A DNA stretch of 64,000 nucleotides, from positions 62,001 to 126,000 of the forward strand of contig JADJPR010000016.1 in assembly GCA_016713135.1 (NCBI GenBank). The letters are read 5' to 3'. Shown piece after piece: positions 63,040 through 64,000 of the stretch. Each line of letters begins with the position of its first letter. The first letter of the stretch is position 1. The notes below the pieces were generated by a model. That model did no database searches. It worked only from the letters and a program-made list of their open reading frames with translations, and was not told the origin of the DNA. This stretch comes from Rhodanobacteraceae bacterium (GTDB lineage Bacteria > Pseudomonadota > Gammaproteobacteria > Xanthomonadales > SZUA-5). Made by a program: the position numbers and the translations under genes.

Positions 63040-63150
63040 CGGGTGCTGGCAGATCGCGGAGCGCGCTTCGTCGAAGGCGCTTCGGGCTGCGATCAGGGTC
63101 CGATGCTCGCGGCCTCCTCGTGCCCTCGTGCCCTCGTGCCCTCGTGTCCT
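62985..63150. repeat. Palindromic element, GAGGGCACGAGGGCAC phrase, inside a gene
   Basis: Left arm GACGAGGGCACGAGGGCCTC then repeated GAGGGCAC; right arm CCTCGTGCCCTCGTGCCCTC then GTGTCCTCC; loop about 75 bases. It lies between the two halves of the DUF5682-like gene and shifts its frame. The same phrase forms the core of unit 2 at 51.7 kb. Confidence 0.8.
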
Positions 63151-63830
63151 CCTTTTTCACTGCGCCCTCCCGCAATCAACGCCCCCCGATGCCACCCGCC
63201 ACACACCACCAGCACCGGGCCCGGGGTGGCGCAGGCCCAGGCGATCCATTCGCGCATGTGGGCTTCGCGGGCCTGGTCGGAGGGGTGGCCGGGTTCGTCG
63301 GCGCGCAGTTCGTCGAAGTAGTGGTCGAGCGCGGCTTGCAGCGCCACGGTGCGCTCCGGATCGACACCGATCGCATCGGCATCGCGCTCGTACAGGTGGT
63401 CCCACAGGGCATCGTCGCCGTCGACGCCGAAGCGCCGCTGCAACAAGGCGCTTACGCGCGCATAGCGCTCACGCCCGGGCAGCGTGTTCAGGGTGTAGCG
63501 CTGCGGCAACTCGCGCGCGCCCTCGTGCCAGTAAGGCAGGTCCATGAAGCGCACCCGCGCGCCGACCTCGCGGGCGGCCTGCATCGCCGCCCACTCGGGC
63601 GCGAACTCGGCAAACGGCGCGTGGCAGCTCGCCGTGCCCTGCTCATCCCCGTGATAGCTGTAGATCGCGATCGGCAGGGTGTGCGGCAGCGCCAGCTCAT
63701 CCAGCCGCGCATTGAAGTCGCTCGGCCCCTCGATCAGCACCGTGTGCGGCCTGATTTCCCGGATACGCGCCCGCACCAGCCGCGCACAGGCGGGCGAGTA
63801 GTGGCGGATGCCGAGGATGTGGGGCTTCAT
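63093..63830 (-). pseudogene. DUF5682-like protein, N-terminal part
   Basis: Starts MKPHILGIRHYSPACARLVRA and continues TVLIEGPSDFNARL, the DUF5682 hallmark (GIRH-x-P and EGP motifs, an EreA/ChaN-like fold). It runs to VLVVCGGWHRGALIAGGR, where native sequence ends and about 20 residues encoded by the palindromic element lead to a stop. In relatives the protein continues for another 500 residues. Homologues occur with VWA, SWIM and MoxR genes. Confidence 0.65.
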
Positions 63831-63854
63831 GCGGGACGTGCCTGGTCGTGAATT

Positions 63855-63925
63855 GCGTCAAACGTCAAACGGAAAACGTCAATGGGTGCGCGGCCAATTG
63901 ACGTTTCACGTTTCACATTTGACCC
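63855..63925. repeat. Palindromic element, GTCAAACGTCAAACG phrase
   Basis: GTCAAACGTCAAACGGAAAAC, GTCAATGG is matched by AATTGACGTTTCACGTTTCAC, ATTTGACC. Same phrase as the element at 37.35 kb. The remaining 75 bases to the window end show no feature I can name. Confidence 0.65.
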
Positions 63926-64000
63926 TGCTTGCCAGCAGCCATGACAACTCCAGTGCTATCCCGGCAGCCGATGCCTCGCCTCCCACAACGCCCGCCACGC

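Overview
The window is very GC-rich, densely coded chromosomal DNA from a gammaproteobacterium, most likely of the Lysobacterales (Xanthomonadales). Signs of this are the gene order lptM-dapF-DUF484-xerC, a RegB/RegA redox pair, GTAG-headed REP hairpins, and a secreted protein ending in the GFE tail common in that order. No rRNA, tRNA, CRISPR array or phage was seen. Several frames are broken by single-base indels, some of them in G runs, so part of the damage may be assembly error rather than biology.

Layout. 0.4-8.0 kb (minus strand): a defence island of hsdR, hsdM, a small Cys-rich protein, hsdS, and a DarT/DarG DNA ADP-ribosylation toxin-antitoxin pair; hsdS and darG are frameshifted as read. 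8.3-11.2 kb: a two-helix membrane protein, a MoxR ATPase and two exported proteins. 11.2-24.1 kb: a copper/metallophore cluster with a PCu(A)C copper chaperone, three TonB-dependent receptors (one with the CxxxM and HxM copper motifs of OprC/NosA), a PepSY membrane protein, an exported isonitrile-hydratase-like enzyme, a membrane-anchored tandem DJ-1 protein and small membrane proteins. Five copies of a 17-bp dyad, TGCGAC-N5-GTCGCA, precede its transcription units; in most of them a -10-like hexamer starts 24 nt further on, so the cluster looks like one activator-controlled regulon. 24.3-31.3 kb: a GFE-tailed secreted protein, regBA, a WYL regulator, an ABC-2 exporter and tatD. 31.7-49.4 kb: a secreted hydrolase, an acetyl-CoA hydrolase-family protein, uup, speE, xerC, DUF484, dapF, lptM, an esterase, a methyltransferase, a TRAP permease pair and a Kef-type antiporter. 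49.6-51.4 kb: a decayed group II intron. 51.9-57.4 kb: an lpxL-type acyltransferase, quinol NO reductase norB, sirB2-like and ubiE. 57.6-63.8 kb: a SWIM / VWA / DUF5682-like locus whose last gene is split by a palindromic element.

From about 28 kb onward nearly every intergenic gap is filled by a long inverted repeat. The arms are tandem variants of a short purine-rich phrase followed, after a loop, by the complementary pyrimidine-rich phrase. Different sites use different phrases. They often touch stop codons, can be tandem, can swap phrases between identical flanks, and in one case lie inside a gene. This repeat class and the dyad-controlled copper/isonitrile cluster are the two most noteworthy systems here.
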